Assembly (NCBI RefSeq): GCF_902459465.1
Contig: NC_047062.1
Span: forward strand, 29,630,673 to 29,694,672
DNA length: 64,000 bases
Reading direction: 5' to 3'
DNA from: Asterias rubens
Lineage: Eukaryota > Echinodermata > Asteroidea > Forcipulatida > Asteriidae
Shown here: positions 43,133 to 55,900 of the stretch, one piece after another
Numbering within the stretch: the stretch's first letter is position 1
How the letters are laid out: each line of letters begins with the position of its first letter
The notes under the pieces: model-generated
What the model saw: only the letters and a program-made list of their open reading frames with translations
Told to the model about the DNA's origin: nothing
The model's database searches: none
Translations under genes and position numbers: made by a program

Positions 43133-46100
43133 TTACCTTGTAAACAAATATATGAACTTGTCCGTTGGGACGTTCTCCGATGTTGAAGACCATGCCTCCT
43201 CATATTGACCTACCAGAAAGAAAGAGGGAAGATGAGTATCAAAGACGAAATTACGGTTTGCAACACAGACATCTGATACTAAATTTCAATATTAAATAAT
43301 TGAGGTCTTGTTTGGTGCAACCTTCGTTGAGTTACAAAAAGATGTTGTTTATGGTTATTCACAAGGACAGCTCATTTGTCATTGATCAACTAAATTACTA
43401 ATTTGAAGCGAATCCATTCTGGCAGTTTGTCCGACCATTATAGGGACGTAATTAACTTGTTTTCCCTTTCCACATGAGTGCAGGACAATAAAATGATAGG
43501 GTAGATGGCCGCGTCTGGGCCGGTCCGGCAGGCCCACTGCACCCCATCGCACTCCAACCGTATCGCACGCCCGTCATACCCCATACCGTACCCTTCCCAC
43601 TGTACCCCACAAAAACCCACACACCTCACCCCCACCTTGCCTAAATGCATCCCACCTCGCCGTGCCTCAATGCATCCCACCCCACCTTGCCTCAATGCAT
43701 CCCACCCCACCGTGCCTCAATGCATCCAACCTCACCTTGCCTCAATGCATCCCACCCCACCTTGCCTCAATGCATCCCACCCCACCTTGCCTCAATGCAT
43801 CCCACCCCACCTTGCCTCAATGCATCCCACCCCACCTTGCCTCAATGCATCCCACCCCACCTTGCCGAAACCCATCGCACCACACCTTGCCGAAACCCAT
43901 CGCACCACACCTCACCCAATAATTTGCCTGAATATGTCATTACTTACCGTATAGTTGTAACATTGTAGAGGCCTATAATACCAATCCTCGTCACAGTCGG
44001 CAGGATCATCCACAGCTTGTCAGAGATCCGTCCATCCACGCCTCACTAGCGTCCACAGTCCTTACTCCCATCCTACCTATAGCCTAATCCTACAGAAAGG
44101 GGAATAAACTCGCGTCGCTGTTTGCAAAGATGCGATCGAGCGCGCGCCTAATTTAAACAATGAGCAGTTCACCGCGCCAGAAAATACGTCAACCTGTTTG
44201 CAATATATGCGTAGCACCTTGCGCCGCTCAAAGGCACCACCTTTGCTGACCATTGAACAACACTTAGGGATGGAACACACAAACCCAAAACAGGACAACA
44301 CAATTACGGGAAAAAAAATGCTACAAAAACTGCGAACATTTTTACCAATTCCCTCGCATATCAGCGGTCCAACGGTATACATCGCTTTTTCTCCACTGTG
44401 ATTGAGGTCCCCAATAAGTAGTCTTGTTACCGGGAGCAGATCCTTGTCTGTGAGCCTACCGCCATCTTCTCGCCAGTAGTTGTCGTCTATGTCGCAGTTG
44501 CATTTATCTCTACGATCCAAACACCCATCTGGACACACATGCAAGTATTTTGTTGTATAACATGGTTTTTATTTTGTTTAAAAGGAATGTTGCTCTCACA
44601 CGGTGGCGAATATTCTTGCGAATTATGTTGCCAATGTTACAAAATGCTCACAATGTTTTACATTCGTATCGTTCATTAGCTATTCGTAAGGCATTGACAA
44701 GCACTGACAAGCGTTGGTAAGCATTTGTGTATACTTGCATTTGTAAGATATTGGTAAGGAGTGACCGAGATGAACATATTCACTGTCCAATCGCAATGTT
44801 TTGGCAAATTCAAAGCGAATTCAAATATTCGCAATAATATTCGCCACAGTGCGATTGACCGATCTTTGTAAGGAGGTGGAGAATGACTTGTGAACGTTCC
44901 GAATTTGTTACCAACGCCTACGAAGACACGGCGAATGTTGCGAAGTTTGAGCGATTGTCAAATAATTCCACTCGTAAGCCAAATCGCTATACAGCATATT
45001 TGCCGCAGTGTGAGAGCAGCAGAAGTAACCGAGTAAATAACTTCTCTTTTCGATATATGCACTAGGTTCTTTTACGAGCGACACTAGACGGGACCAACGG
45101 CTTCCCACGTCCCATCCGAAGGACGAAAGCATCATCATGGTTAGGTGTCTTACTTGAGGACCCAGGTGTCATTTTTATGACTAGGATCAAACTCACACTC
45201 TGCCGATCAGATACACCAGAGCTTGAGTACAGTGCTCTTAACGGCTGGGCCACGACACTGAGTATACTGAGTTAATATAACAAACCCAACACATGGTTGA
45301 TAGCGAGCCCTTTAGAGGACTCTTCTACATGGTACACACTGGGAATAATAATACGAAATCGAAAGGCCGTCAAATCCCAACTTCATATAGCTGCTCAAGC
45401 ACAAAGGCAGCCAAGCACCGCAAAAGTATGCTTACAAGAATAAGGTTACCAGCCAAGCTACCATGCCATGTACATTTGTGACTGGTATCCTGCTAATGTT
45501 TTGCTAAACAGAAATGTGTTAAGCAATATGTTACAAGTATCTCTGTTAAATTGGGCCCAGGGCTAGTGTCAGTGTAAAAACAACTAAGATAATTATTCAT
45601 AACGATATGTGTACACTATAGAACACTCACCACCACCGTACGAACAGGCGCAGCCCCGGTGGCCAGCCGGCGCACCACCCCAGTTATTCATCCTTACTCC
45701 ATCCCTGGACTCCCACCAAGTCAGTATAGTATCATTTCTCCATATTTCAGATTTTTTACACCTTAGTTTGACGTACTGGTAACAAGTTTGAGACACTTCA
45801 GTCAGTGCTCCGATCTGCTCCATTGAGGGTTCATACGTGAACCGTATTCGAAAGCGACCACCCGATTCACCCGAGGTGTAACCCGTCCCGTGTTGTTCGT
45901 GCTCCACTATGGTAGAACCTAACATGGGATGAAAAAAAAAACGGTCCTCAGTGGACTTTGAACCCAAGACCCCTGACACTCCGGGTAGATGCTCTACCAA
46001 TAAGCCATTTTGAGATGATTATGGGTGCGTTCGTTTAGCTTCCCTGGGTCGACCCTGGACTGCCCCCGGTGCGTTCGAATAGTTTTGACGTCATTACATG

Positions 46101-48784
46101 GGCTCATCCGGGTCAGCCCCCAGTGCCCTGCTTGTGGAGTGGGTCACTTGGGGGCTGGACCCATGAGCATGACGTCACCACGAGAGCGGAGAGTGATTGT
46201 TCGTTCAGCTCTTGTCAGGGGCTCACCCGAGTGAGCACCGCGGGGTAGACCCAGGGAAGCTAAACGAACACACCCTATAGTGGACACAATACTATGACTG
46301 TTGGACTTTGGTAAATTTGTCTGATACATCCAAACCAAGCAGTACACTAGCCCCTATAGTCAGTGTACTAGGAAAAACTTTTAACTCATGACAAATTGAC
46401 ACAAAGTTTCCCAAAACCTCCAACATACTTGTTTTCATACCACAGTGTCATGTAAAATATTTCTAAGTAATGTGCCAATTAAATAGATATGGTTTTGTCA
46501 AAGACACATTGAACTTGGTGCCAACATTGCATAAAATAACCAAACTGTGAAAAATTGTGCTCAATTAATGGTCATCAAAGTTGCAATAAAATAATGAAAG
46601 AAAAAAACACGCTGAAGCCTTTTCAAATTAAAATTGTTTGGTGAGAAATTGCTTTTTTTTCTAAAACTGCACTAAACAATGCTTTATATCAATAGCTCTC
46701 CAGTGCCCTCTTTACCACACTGCAAAAACTATACGGTGTTAAAATTAACGCCAGTGGTGATGTCACATAGCCATATAAAGAAATACCACGAATCTAAACT
46801 TAATACCATTCGGGGTGTTAAAATAACACCACTTTCTGACTACTTTATTGTATTCGATTGTCAATTTTTAACCATTGTTTGTTCAAGTATACGTTTTATG
46901 GTCATTCATTTTTTAGGTATTTAGCAACGGTCTAACCTCCCTCAAACAGGTTGCCACATAACAGTATGCTGTATTGTGACTATCCTCACTTGCCACATTG
47001 CGTATCAGTCATTCATTCTTCGTTTTTGACAGGGGCACCAATAACTCCTTGTAAAGGGCACCCTATAATAAGGACATTTAAAACTTCTCTGGGTCGTTTC
47101 AAGGGCACCAAGGCAATGACCAGGAGGCATGTGTGCAAGCACCTTCGTTGCTTTGTGAAGTATCTGGCCAGCCGTCGATTTCACCAAACTCTTCCTAACT
47201 TAGGGTTAACTTTATAGGACTTGGACGAGTTAAGTTCCGTATCCATAGACGTTAGGACGCATTGAACACATCCTAAGTTAGGACGATTTACTCGTCCTAA
47301 CTCGAGTTAGGATTAATCCTAGCGTTTCGAAAAATCGGCTGCTATTATAAGCTTAACAAAAGTAGCTTACCATCTCTGAAATTGCAAATAACCATGAATC
47401 CATCGACTCCCCCAGATCCGGGCCCATCGGGGTCGATAAAACGTGGTGCCGTAGCCTCGAATCCAGAACTGGATGCTTCCTGGCAAGCCCTCGGAAACAG
47501 AGCTGAAAGTATAATAAAATCACTCATTCAACAAATACCAGTTGGAACTTACATATATAGGAAAACAACAATGTGGGATTTGTAACTTTGCATGAAGGTG
47601 GAAGAATAACTGAGAGAGATTTGCGGTAACACCTTGTGAAATTTCTTTTGAGAATAGTATTGGCTCCCGAGTCCTTTTAACTTCCGGTTTTTTCAGAGCC
47701 AACACTATAATCCAAAGAGATGATCACAATAATGGTGTTACTGCAAACCTGTCTTAATAGTGATCATAGTTTTGTTTCCCGCGAATCATTTAGGAGGGAA
47801 AAGTGTTGCACATCTTATAATTAGACTGTTGCAGTAGCGGGAAATGAAAGTGTAACTTTTAAGGGAAGGTACACGTTTGGTAATTGTCAAAGACCAGTCT
47901 TCTCACTTGGTGTATCCCAACAAAAGCATAAAATAACAAACCTGTGAAAATTTGGGCTCAATTGGTCATCGAAGTTGCGAGAAAATAATGAAAGAAACAA
48001 CACCCTTGTTGGACGAATTTGTGTGCTTTCAGAAGTCTTTTAATATTTTAGTGAGAAATTACCTCTTTCTCAAACAACTACGTTACTTCAGAGGGAGTCG
48101 TTTCCCACAATGTTTTATAATATCAACAGCTCTCCAATGCTCGTTACCAAGTCAGTTTTTAAGTTAATATTCGTTTTGAGTAATTACCAAACGTGTACCT
48201 TCCCTTTAAAAGCCAACAAGAGATAGTTTTCCCAATGACAGCCACGACTCAAAGACGTCTCTCGTCATAGAAGAAGCCGAGTTCTGAAACGAACTATGGT
48301 TTGAGACTCAACTGTCTCACATCTTGGACAACCTGTCCTCAGGAGAACCACTTGCTTCAAAATGTAGATCCTCCCCTATCAAAAACTACGGCCCTTTACG
48401 AAACCACGGTTGGGCTCCAGGCTATCTTGTCTCCGCGGTTGTTTTGACACTTCGCGTGCTTTGCGTACTCGTTTCGCAGAGGGCTTTGACAAGAGAACGG
48501 AGCCTGAAGCCGAATCCAAAGCCGAAGCCGTGGTTTCGAAAAGGGCCTAGAACCATGCAAGTCTCATCAAATGTTTTGGGATCACTTTAGTCCCACATTG
48601 CTTTAATATCATTGTGAAGGAAACAAACTCGCTAATGAACAGGTCCAAATGTTCAAAACCCAGCGAGACTTGCACGGTCTATTCCTTTAAAAAAAACTTT
48701 ACCACAGCTTAACTGCAGAAGACATAAAAGCACTGTAGATATCAACACTACTGTTGAAGAAACAGTCGTTAGTTTCCCGCCCAT
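43133..48784 (-). CDS. Small secreted protein with CNTNAP-type fibrinogen-like core, gene B, 5 exons
   Basis: Exons in transcript order: 48784-48703 (MGGKLTTVSSTVVLISTVLL signal peptide), 47502-47371 (RACQEASSSGFEATAPRFID then PDGPG), 45918-45631 (FTYEPSMEQIGALTEVSQTC ... TWWESRDGVRMNNWGGAPAG ... CACSYGG), 44528-44346 (RDKCNCDIDDNYW ... TVGPLICEGIG) and 43209-43133 (QYEEAWSSTSENVPTDKFIY, stop). Every junction is phase 1 and in frame, giving 253 aa. It is a clear paralogue of gene A, with the same intron positions and phases but without A's second exon. An in-frame ATG at 48829 would lengthen the signal peptide, but it sits at the expected transcription start, so 48784 is preferred. The last exon also contains a usable donor (AAG|GTAAAC), so a further exon is possible. 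Confidence 0.8.
43635..43920. repeat. 25-bp minisatellite in the last intron of gene B
   Basis: Unit CTTGCCTCAATGCATCCCAC plus CCCAC, about 11 copies; the last two change to CCGAAACCCATCGCACCACA. The open frames across it on both strands are products of the repeat. Confidence 0.92.
45053..45259 (-). repeat. tRNA-Leu-like SINE fragment in gene B intron 3
   Basis: The reverse strand reads GTGTCGTGGCCCAGCCGTTA (A box), GTGTGAGTTTGATCC and CGTCCTTCGGATGGGACGTG. Confidence 0.65.
45945..46013 (-). repeat. tRNA-like element in gene B intron 2
   Basis: The reverse strand reads TGGCTTATTGGTAGAGCATC (A box) and TTGGGTTCAAAGTCC (B box). The stems do not pair cleanly, so it is treated as a tRNA relic. 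Confidence 0.4.
46022..46275. mobile_element. Palindromic MITE in gene B intron 2
   Basis: GGGTGCGTTCGTTTAGCTTC with CCTGGGTC at the left; GACCCAGGGAAGCTAAACGA and ACACACCC at the right. Confidence 0.82.
46490..46710 (+). mobile_element. Degenerate TTAA-family MITE remnant
   Basis: CATTGCATAAAATAACCAAA, TGGTCATCAAAGTTGCAATA and AATGAAAGAAAAAAACACGC match the family interior; the ends are poor. Confidence 0.45.
47169..47341. mobile_element. Palindromic MITE, CGATTTCACCAAACTCTTCC / GTTTCG..AAATCGG type
   Basis: AGCCGTCGATTTCACCAAAC at the left; GCGTTTCGAAAAATCGGCTG at the right, with CCTAACTTAGG-like repeats inside. Relatives: 55714-55885 and a truncated one at 60023-60112. Confidence 0.7.
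47860..48210 (+). mobile_element. TTAA-family MITE, diverged subfamily, in gene B intron 1
   Basis: The ends read TTAAGGGAAGGTACACGTTT and AAACGTGTACCTTCCCTTTAA instead of the main-family ends. The interior keeps TGTGAAAATTTGGGCTCAAT. Confidence 0.75.
48388..48551. mobile_element. Palindromic MITE related to 25858-26012
   Basis: GGCCCTTTACGAAACCACGG at the left; CCGTGGTTTCGAAAAGGGCC at the right. Confidence 0.75.
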
Positions 48785-48856
48785 GCTGGTGGTAAAGTTA
48801 CACTGCACCACGGCACAGCAAAACTCCATCTGATCCCACCCAACAGATGTGTATTG

Positions 48857-48866
48857 TTTTTATATA
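48857..48866 (-). promoter_or_regulatory. TATA box of gene B
   Basis: TATATAAAAA on the minus strand, about 73 bp upstream of the preferred ATG. It places transcription start near 48,830. Confidence 0.6.
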
Positions 48867-48869
48867 AAA

Positions 48870-49985
48870 TAAAATGTCATGGTGTATACGCACTGATGCA
48901 ATATCAATACTGTATTAATGATTAAAAACTGGGTCATGGAGGGGAGTTTATACGAAACAGCCAATCGTTCACACATTATTTGTTTTCCTACAGCTATTTC
49001 CCCCCATCAATCTTGCATGACCTTTCAGCTCACGAAATGACGACATTTCTACTGGGTCTAGCGCTTCAAGGTACGGGAGTGATGTTTGTATGAAGGCGGG
49101 GCCACAATGGGAGACCTCCGCTTTGTGTATACTTTGCTAGATGGGAGTACTTTCTGGCGTTGTTTTATAATTACTCATTCAAACTGTTAAACTATCCGAG
49201 ACCATCAAAATACGGTATATGTAGGCTTACTACAAGCACCATACAGTCACCATTTAAAAAAAAATTTAAAGCGATTTTGTCAGAATCGTTGACAAAGGAT
49301 GGATACCAAGTACACGTACTGTGTTTGGTGGACCGCTGTGTTTGAAATGGTTAGACTGGTGATCACAAGGTTCAACCTTAACCGTTGGTTTCACGGTGAC
49401 TATACTAGAACAAGTTCTGTCATCTACTGAATCAAAATTAACTGGTGTTTGCAATACATAACTGACGTTTCTTGAGCGATGACAAACTTTGTCAAATGTG
49501 TACATCAAACAGAAATATATCAGATGCGTTTATATACTTTAATCGTACAAACATTCATTGCCGATTTCAACTTTACATTATACATCAAGATGTGCACAAA
49601 CAGTGCGTCACTGTCATAGAGCTATGTAGCCCTATGGTCACTGCACCCTTTTTTAAGCAGACGACACAAAGTTTTGCAACATAGTCACGTGGTATCTACT
49701 GAACCAATCAAAATGTGTGTTATTAAACGCTTCGGAGGGTTCTTGTTGCTATGACGTCACTCAAGCTAGCGGCCATTCATCATGCGCGTCATGCAACTAA
49801 GCAATAAAACGTTGTGTGTGGTGACTGTGTATACTACTAGCTGTGTGCATTATGCATAATGAAAATCATGGCCGCTGTATATAGTTATTGCCTGGTGATG
49901 CACAAAAAGTTGATAAACTAACGTTACGTGCTTGAACTTTAAGTCAAGTGAATTTAGACAACCAAGGACGGACATTTTACTGATA
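48870..49985. other. Upstream region of gene B, no supported exon
   Basis: No exon is supported. 49740-49860 is a TSS-like stretch upstream of the weak small-gene candidate, but no core promoter motif is convincing. Confidence 0.4.
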
Positions 49986-49987
49986 AT

Positions 49988-52817
49988 ATGGGTAAGTACA
50001 CTACGTGAGTTATTTACCAAGCAAATGCTGTGGTAGTGTTGTTCTTGTTGTTCTGTTGACTTGTGTTCCAACCAAGTTAACAAACTTTCGTTTGACACAA
50101 TTGCAGAATACCCCGCACCCTCAAAGTACCCTGATTGTGTATGGTCGTATTGATTGCTGTTGTGGAAACTGTGATGTGAACATGATGTATTGTTTCAGAG
50201 CCTTACTACAATATAAACCTCCATGATATAAATAACGTTAAAACTAAGCTAAGGATTCCCTCTGCAGGCTCTTGGCCATGTACCTGTCCCTGGACTGGAG
50301 GGGAGCTGGAGGCTGGGGGTCAAATTGTCAAAGACTCAGTTAATACTAGGTAATTAGGTTAGGACTAATTAATAATAAAACCCGGTTCATACTTCCTGCG
50401 AATGCGATTCTTTTGCGAAGCGCATTTGACGTGAATTTGACGTCACAACCCTCCTTTCTTTCGCACTGATATTGGCAAGTGAGTTGAGCAGAGTTGAACT
50501 GCTGCGAATTATTTGTTGCGAATTTGTGACGCCAAAATTCGTATCGCATTCGCAGGAAGTATGATAAGGTTTATCGCGAATAGCAAAATATCAAGAGAGG
50601 GCGCTGTTGAACCCACACAAAGGTATAGGCGTTGCGTGCACAAGTCGTAGAAACTGCATAGAAACGACCCAATATTCCTTCCCACAATGCATTGTGGTTC
50701 TGAATCGCGATAAACCTTATGAACCAAGCTTAAGTCCCAACTTAGGACTAGTCCTGCGTCGTAAGGACTAGTCCTACGTCGTAGGACTATTCCTGACCTA
50801 AGGTGGGACTTTAAAAAAATCAACTTTTTTTAATATTAAAAAAGTTATCGTATTCGTGTAGGCTAGGATATTCAAAAGATAACTAGTTCAAATGTTCAAC
50901 TCGAGAGAGGACTAGTCAGTAGTCTTTTTACTCTTTGTGAAATCCACCCCTGGCTCTACATAAACAGGTTAGTTGAGTTTGCTTTTATCCTGTTTTATGA
51001 TTTCAACATACATAAACTCGACTTCAATCATCATGCAAGCAACTGACCAAGGCAACGATAAAAAAAAAACTCACCAAATAGTTAGTAACTGTCATCAATT
51101 ATCAAATTGATATTAACATTTAAAACAAACAATAAGTACAATGAAACTAAACAACACACACATTGATACAGTCAAAGATGATGTCTTTTTCCAAGCCACG
51201 CTAGCATAGCATTTTCATTGTACATAGTCATTACTTGTCACTCTAAATGAAACGGCACTGACACTGGTGACAGTGACATGACAATTTACATGTGTGACAG
51301 ACAGGACAAGACGGAACTGGCATCTTACACAGTACCACCACAGGGCTTCTACGTCTCACTCTAAATAATAAGCCCACCTTTTTTGGCTGTTGTCATGGCT
51401 CTCTTTTTTAAATTTTAAGTTTTAACATTTTATCATAAAATAAAATGGCGTCCATGATAAGACCAATGTTAAAAGAGAGCCATATAATTTATAAATAATA
51501 ATTAAACTACGCATTCTGAATTTTTTTCTTATTCAAATTGGTCTAATTCTTCAGGTTCAGCTTCAGCTTCACTCCTCCCACATCCAAATTATTTAAAGCG
51601 CATCAATATTTAAGCCAGGTAGCCTACATTCATACATTACCTTATAAAAAAACACAAATTGATTTTCATAAACCTAAATATTTGATAGATGCAGGCCTGA
51701 TAGTTGTTTGTTTAAAATTGAGTGGAATAATTAATAAGTAGATAAAAAAAATATATTGAATTAAATTTAGTTATACTATAATAATAATGTGGCAGAGAGA
51801 GTTCGGCCCCAAAGTTTTCTATTTAAGGTACTCTTTCCCTGTTGTACCCTCGTCAAAAATAATCCTCAAAAGAATTAATGAGTTTTCAGAACAGAACACA
51901 ATGAAGATTCAACTATTTTTTTAAAGCAAGTTTTTGCCCTGAAAAAAACTGTAAGCATCAATTTCTTCAAAGAGTACCCATGCCGAGTGTTCTAGGATTT
52001 TCCATTAATAGCTTTTAAAGATATTCAATTACAATTTGACCTTTTCTTGAAAGTTCTTCAACCGACAAATGTGAAGATAATTAAGTTTTGTTAAACCAGG
52101 GTCGGGTTCTTTTCGGACTTGGATTATAGTCCAGGGAGGCAACCAAGTTAATTGCTTCCATCTTGCCCCTGGCAATTGCCTTGGTGCCCTTTTAAATAGT
52201 CTAGTGCAAATTTGTATTTCTGTTATAGGCCTGTATACTTCATCTTTAAAAGGGCAGGAGCACCACTTGTGGCATTTTATCCGTGGTGCATTTATGGTTC
52301 TCTAGGAAATTGTAATTTTCTACTGAGCATTTCTAGGGCACCAATAAGGGGGCACGGAGGCAATCGCCTTCAGTTACTCCGTGAAGTACCAGACCTGCAG
52401 CCGCTTTCACGAAACTTTACGCAACTGCGTAAGTCCACTACGTAACGTTTATGGCGTAAGTTGCGCCATTAACGTTTCGCAGGTGGACTTACGCAGTTGC
52501 GTAAAGCTTCGTGAAATCAGCTGCTGCCCCCTACTACTAGGGTAGATTGCCTTTCTCTTACAAGAACAAAGTATCATGGGGATTCTTTTAACTCCTAAGA
52601 TATACACAAAAGATCATTTTCACAAATGAATGATGGTTTTTGTTAATTTCAGGAAATACAGAAGTTTGTAACAAGATGCGCTAAACAGATACCTCAATCA
52701 ACACCAAAGGACTGCCGACAGACAGCCTGGGACTCCTCATCATTAAAACAAGCTCCTGGGGGGAAAGTATGGGATCAAAACGGACCATGTGACGTGGATA
52801 CAACCTGGATACACTGA
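49988..52817 (+). CDS. Candidate small 3-exon gene or alternative 5' exons
   Basis: ATGG with a strong donor (49988-49991|GTAAGT), 50107-50138 and 52653-52817 join in phase to a 66-aa frame: MEYPAPSKYPDC, then EIQKFVTRCAKQIPQSTPKD and on to WDQNGPCDVDTTWIH, stop. The last exon has a good acceptor and a 54-codon frame. No family is recognised. It may instead be a 5' exon of the downstream Pro-rich gene, using the donor at GGGAAA|GTATGG. Confidence 0.25.
50383..50719. mobile_element. Two overlapping palindromic MITEs
   Basis: 50383-50568: TTCATACTTCCTGCGAATGC ... GCATTCGCAGGAAGTATGA. 50561-50719: ATAAGGTTTATCGCGAATAG ... GAATCGCGATAAACCTTATG. The first appears inserted at the edge of the second. 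Confidence 0.72.
50720..52652. other. Gene-free AT-rich stretch
   Basis: Holds a small TAGGACTAGTCC palindrome cluster (50725-50812), an AGGCCTG repeat (52125-52402) and a palindromic MITE (52398-52526). I see no exon in 50820-52120. Confidence 0.5.
52398..52526. mobile_element. Palindromic MITE
   Basis: GCAGCCGCTTTCACGAAACT with TTACGCAACTGCGTAAGTCC, mirrored by GGACTTACGCAGTTGCGTAA and AGCTTCGTGAAATCAGCTGC. Confidence 0.82.
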
Positions 52818-52953
52818 ACTAATTAATGCTCAGTAGATATCAGCTTCCTGTGGGGTTTCACTGATTCAATGAAAAATGTTTGAGCATAAAAAGAGAAACT
52901 GATGATTTGCTCTTGACGCAACCGACGTGCGTGCACACACATCATTTCTAATT

Positions 52954-55900
52954 ATGAAGAGTGTGCAACCCAGTGCCGATCTGCCACCTGCCAGTGCACA
53001 CATCATGTTGACGTACAACAGTCTCCCAGCTCGGCAACAGCGAACCATGCCACGGAACATGACTGGTGTTTATTTAGGAAGTGTAAGTAAAACATCCTTT
53101 CGTTATTTGGTTTTTATTATTTTATAGACCAATAAGTGTCAAACCTAACAAAAAACTGTTGACTGCTTTTTGTAACTAATCTATTTTGCCTTCTGAACTT
53201 CTAGTGTTGAACTGCGTAATGTACGGGCAGGCCGATACTAACTTTATTCCCTACAATACTAGATTCGAGTTGATAGTTTCTTCAAACCAACAGGCGGCCT
53301 TAAAGGTTGAGTCAAAAATGTTTTTTGTTTTTTCAAAGACGTTTCATTTTGGTAATGTTGATTTAAAGGCAATGCTATTAATAAAGATACAACGGAAGTC
53401 TACAGGCCCTACATTTAAACACAAAGCACTGGGAAAAGTCCTTATTGGCAAGCTGTTCGACTGTTCCATTAAGGGGCTTAATGAGTGCAATTTAGGAAGC
53501 TTTAGTCAACATTCTGTCGACTTCCTACAGAATAATTTCTACATAAAAATGTTACACCGCATTTAGCTTTTTTAACAAAAAAAATTTGGTTACTAATCAA
53601 TCATTTATTACTTAGTTTCATTGAGGTTTAAAAGAAAACTTTTCATTTATTACGTAAATTAAACTCACACCAAGAGCATTAACGACCTTAAATAGATACG
53701 TCTAGTTACTTGTTAATTTATCATTAGCTTTAAAGAACCCATTTCTCCCTCAGGTTTTTTCTGTTTGGTTAGGCTATTAAGCATACCACGGTCATACCAT
53801 AGCCACACTGTGAAACCTATGTCAATATTTAGTTGATACAAAGACTACCATAGCCTGTGTGGAATTCATCACTGTTCATTTGGCACCTAGGAGTTTATGA
53901 TATTTACTGACAAACATTAAGTTCTACAATATAAACACAAATCAATCAGTTGCCCTCCAGGAGGTTCATACGCGTAGCTTGAATGGCATGCGCAATGATT
54001 ATTGGGAGGTAATCTTGGGCGATATCACGATATTATCGAATATCGCGATATTAATTTGGACACTATTTCGATATCGGATGGATTTGGTTTTAATCGAAAT
54101 ATCAATATCGCGATAATCGCGATATATCGATATATCGATTAAATATCGCGATGTATTAGCTAGCTGAGACATCTTGCACCCCATAGGTTGGGAGTAAAAC
54201 CAGAAGAATAGGTCATTAGAACACCTCTCTTATGCTAGGACTGTCTCTTTTACAACTTTCACTTGGAGTTTTAAGACTGATGATGTCGAATTTCATTGAT
54301 CGCGATTATATCGAATATCGGGATATATTGTCGGCGATATATCGTGAATAAAATAAATCGATATCGCCCAAGCTTATTGGGAGGCTTTTGAGACGCTGGC
54401 GGCAGCAGACAATACGGTCGTTTTATGCGGCATTGAGCATGCGCGCACATGCTCAGTATTGTGCACAAACATGTAGGTCTGAGCAAGCGTACTGCTGGCG
54501 AGAAATGTACGTATATAAAAAAACTTCCTCAAGTCTTCCATTGCATTGGTTGGTTAAACCTTAAATGAAAGTTGATGCTTTGTTTGTTTGTTAATTTGTT
54601 TGTTTAATCTGTAAGAAAAGGTAACAGCTGTTCTCATTTCAATGTTTTCAAGTGATTAAGTTGATTGTTTTGAAAGTGCAATATGATGTCAGCTTGGAAT
54701 ATATTTCCTAATCTGATTGTCCTAATCTGACAGTAGTATTTAGCAGGGGTCTCTTGCTTAATTTTAGCATGGTTGTGAAGTTTTACAAATTGCACTTCTT
54801 GTGAAAGGGCAATAATGTTCAGACTGTCCAAGGTCCCTAAAGTGAAATCTCAAATTTTCTGTCCTTTATGAGCAGTACAAACTCTGTTGTCCATTCACAA
54901 GGTATAATTTATCAACCTTGCTCAAAATTAAGCAAGGGCCCCTTGCTAGACTCTTTGCACACTACTGGTACTATTGATGATCTTTGGACACTATTGGTAA
55001 TTGTCAAAGACTAGCCTTCACAGTTGGTGTATCTCAACATATGCATAAAATAACAAACCTGCGAAAATTTGAGCTCAAACGGTCTTCGAACTTGCGAGAT
55101 AATAATGAAAGAAAAAACACCCTTGTCACACGAAGTTGTGTGCCTTCAGATGCTTGATTTCGAGACCTCAAATTCTAAATCTGAGGTCTCAAAATCAAAT
55201 TCATGGAAAAATACTTCTTTCTCGAAAACTAAGTCACTTCAGAGGGAGCTGTTTCTCACAATGTTTTATACTACCAACCTCTCCCCATTACTCGTCACCA
55301 AGTAAGGTTTCATGCTAAAAATTATTTTGAGTAATTACCAAAAGTGTCCACTGCCTTTAATGGTCTTAATATATTATGGTTTGTTTTTTGTTTGTCTTCA
55401 GGAGGTACCTCCTAACTCACCTCGTACCTATCACTCCGTGCCTCCTCTAGCCAAGCCTCGAGGTACACTGTTTAGACCAAGGACACCTATAGAGAAACGA
55501 AGAAGGGTAAGTTGTGTTTGTAAAGAATTACTGAATTAGGTGCTTTGCTTAGCTTCATGTCAAGGATTATCCACTTGGACAATCCAACAGAATCCAAGTC
55601 TTTAGATTTTGTTTCCTTGTTGCTTTGCAGAATTCTGCGCTTACGGTTTGCTGTAAGGAAAGCGCATAGGCCATAAGCGTAGAATTGAGAGTAAGCAGAG
55701 CCATGAAAATGGGACCAGCCGTCGTTTTCACCAACTCTTCCTAACTTAGGATTAATCTTAGGACTTAGGATGAGTCCCAGCCTTGCACTGTCAAATGCAA
55801 ACCTTAAGATTAATCCTAAGTTAGGACTAGTAACTCGTCGTAACTCGGTATAAGATTAATCCTAGCGTTTCGTGAAATCAGCTGCAGTTCCCTCTAAACT

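Noticed and set aside
43505-43968. 149-, 107- and 86-aa His/Pro-rich frames and the minus-strand frame 43438-43710
   Set aside because: All derive from the 25-bp minisatellite, which leaves three frames open at once.
53186-53566. 126-aa plus-strand frame
   Set aside because: Falls in an intron of the Pro-rich gene; AT-rich composition, no motif and no homologue recognised.
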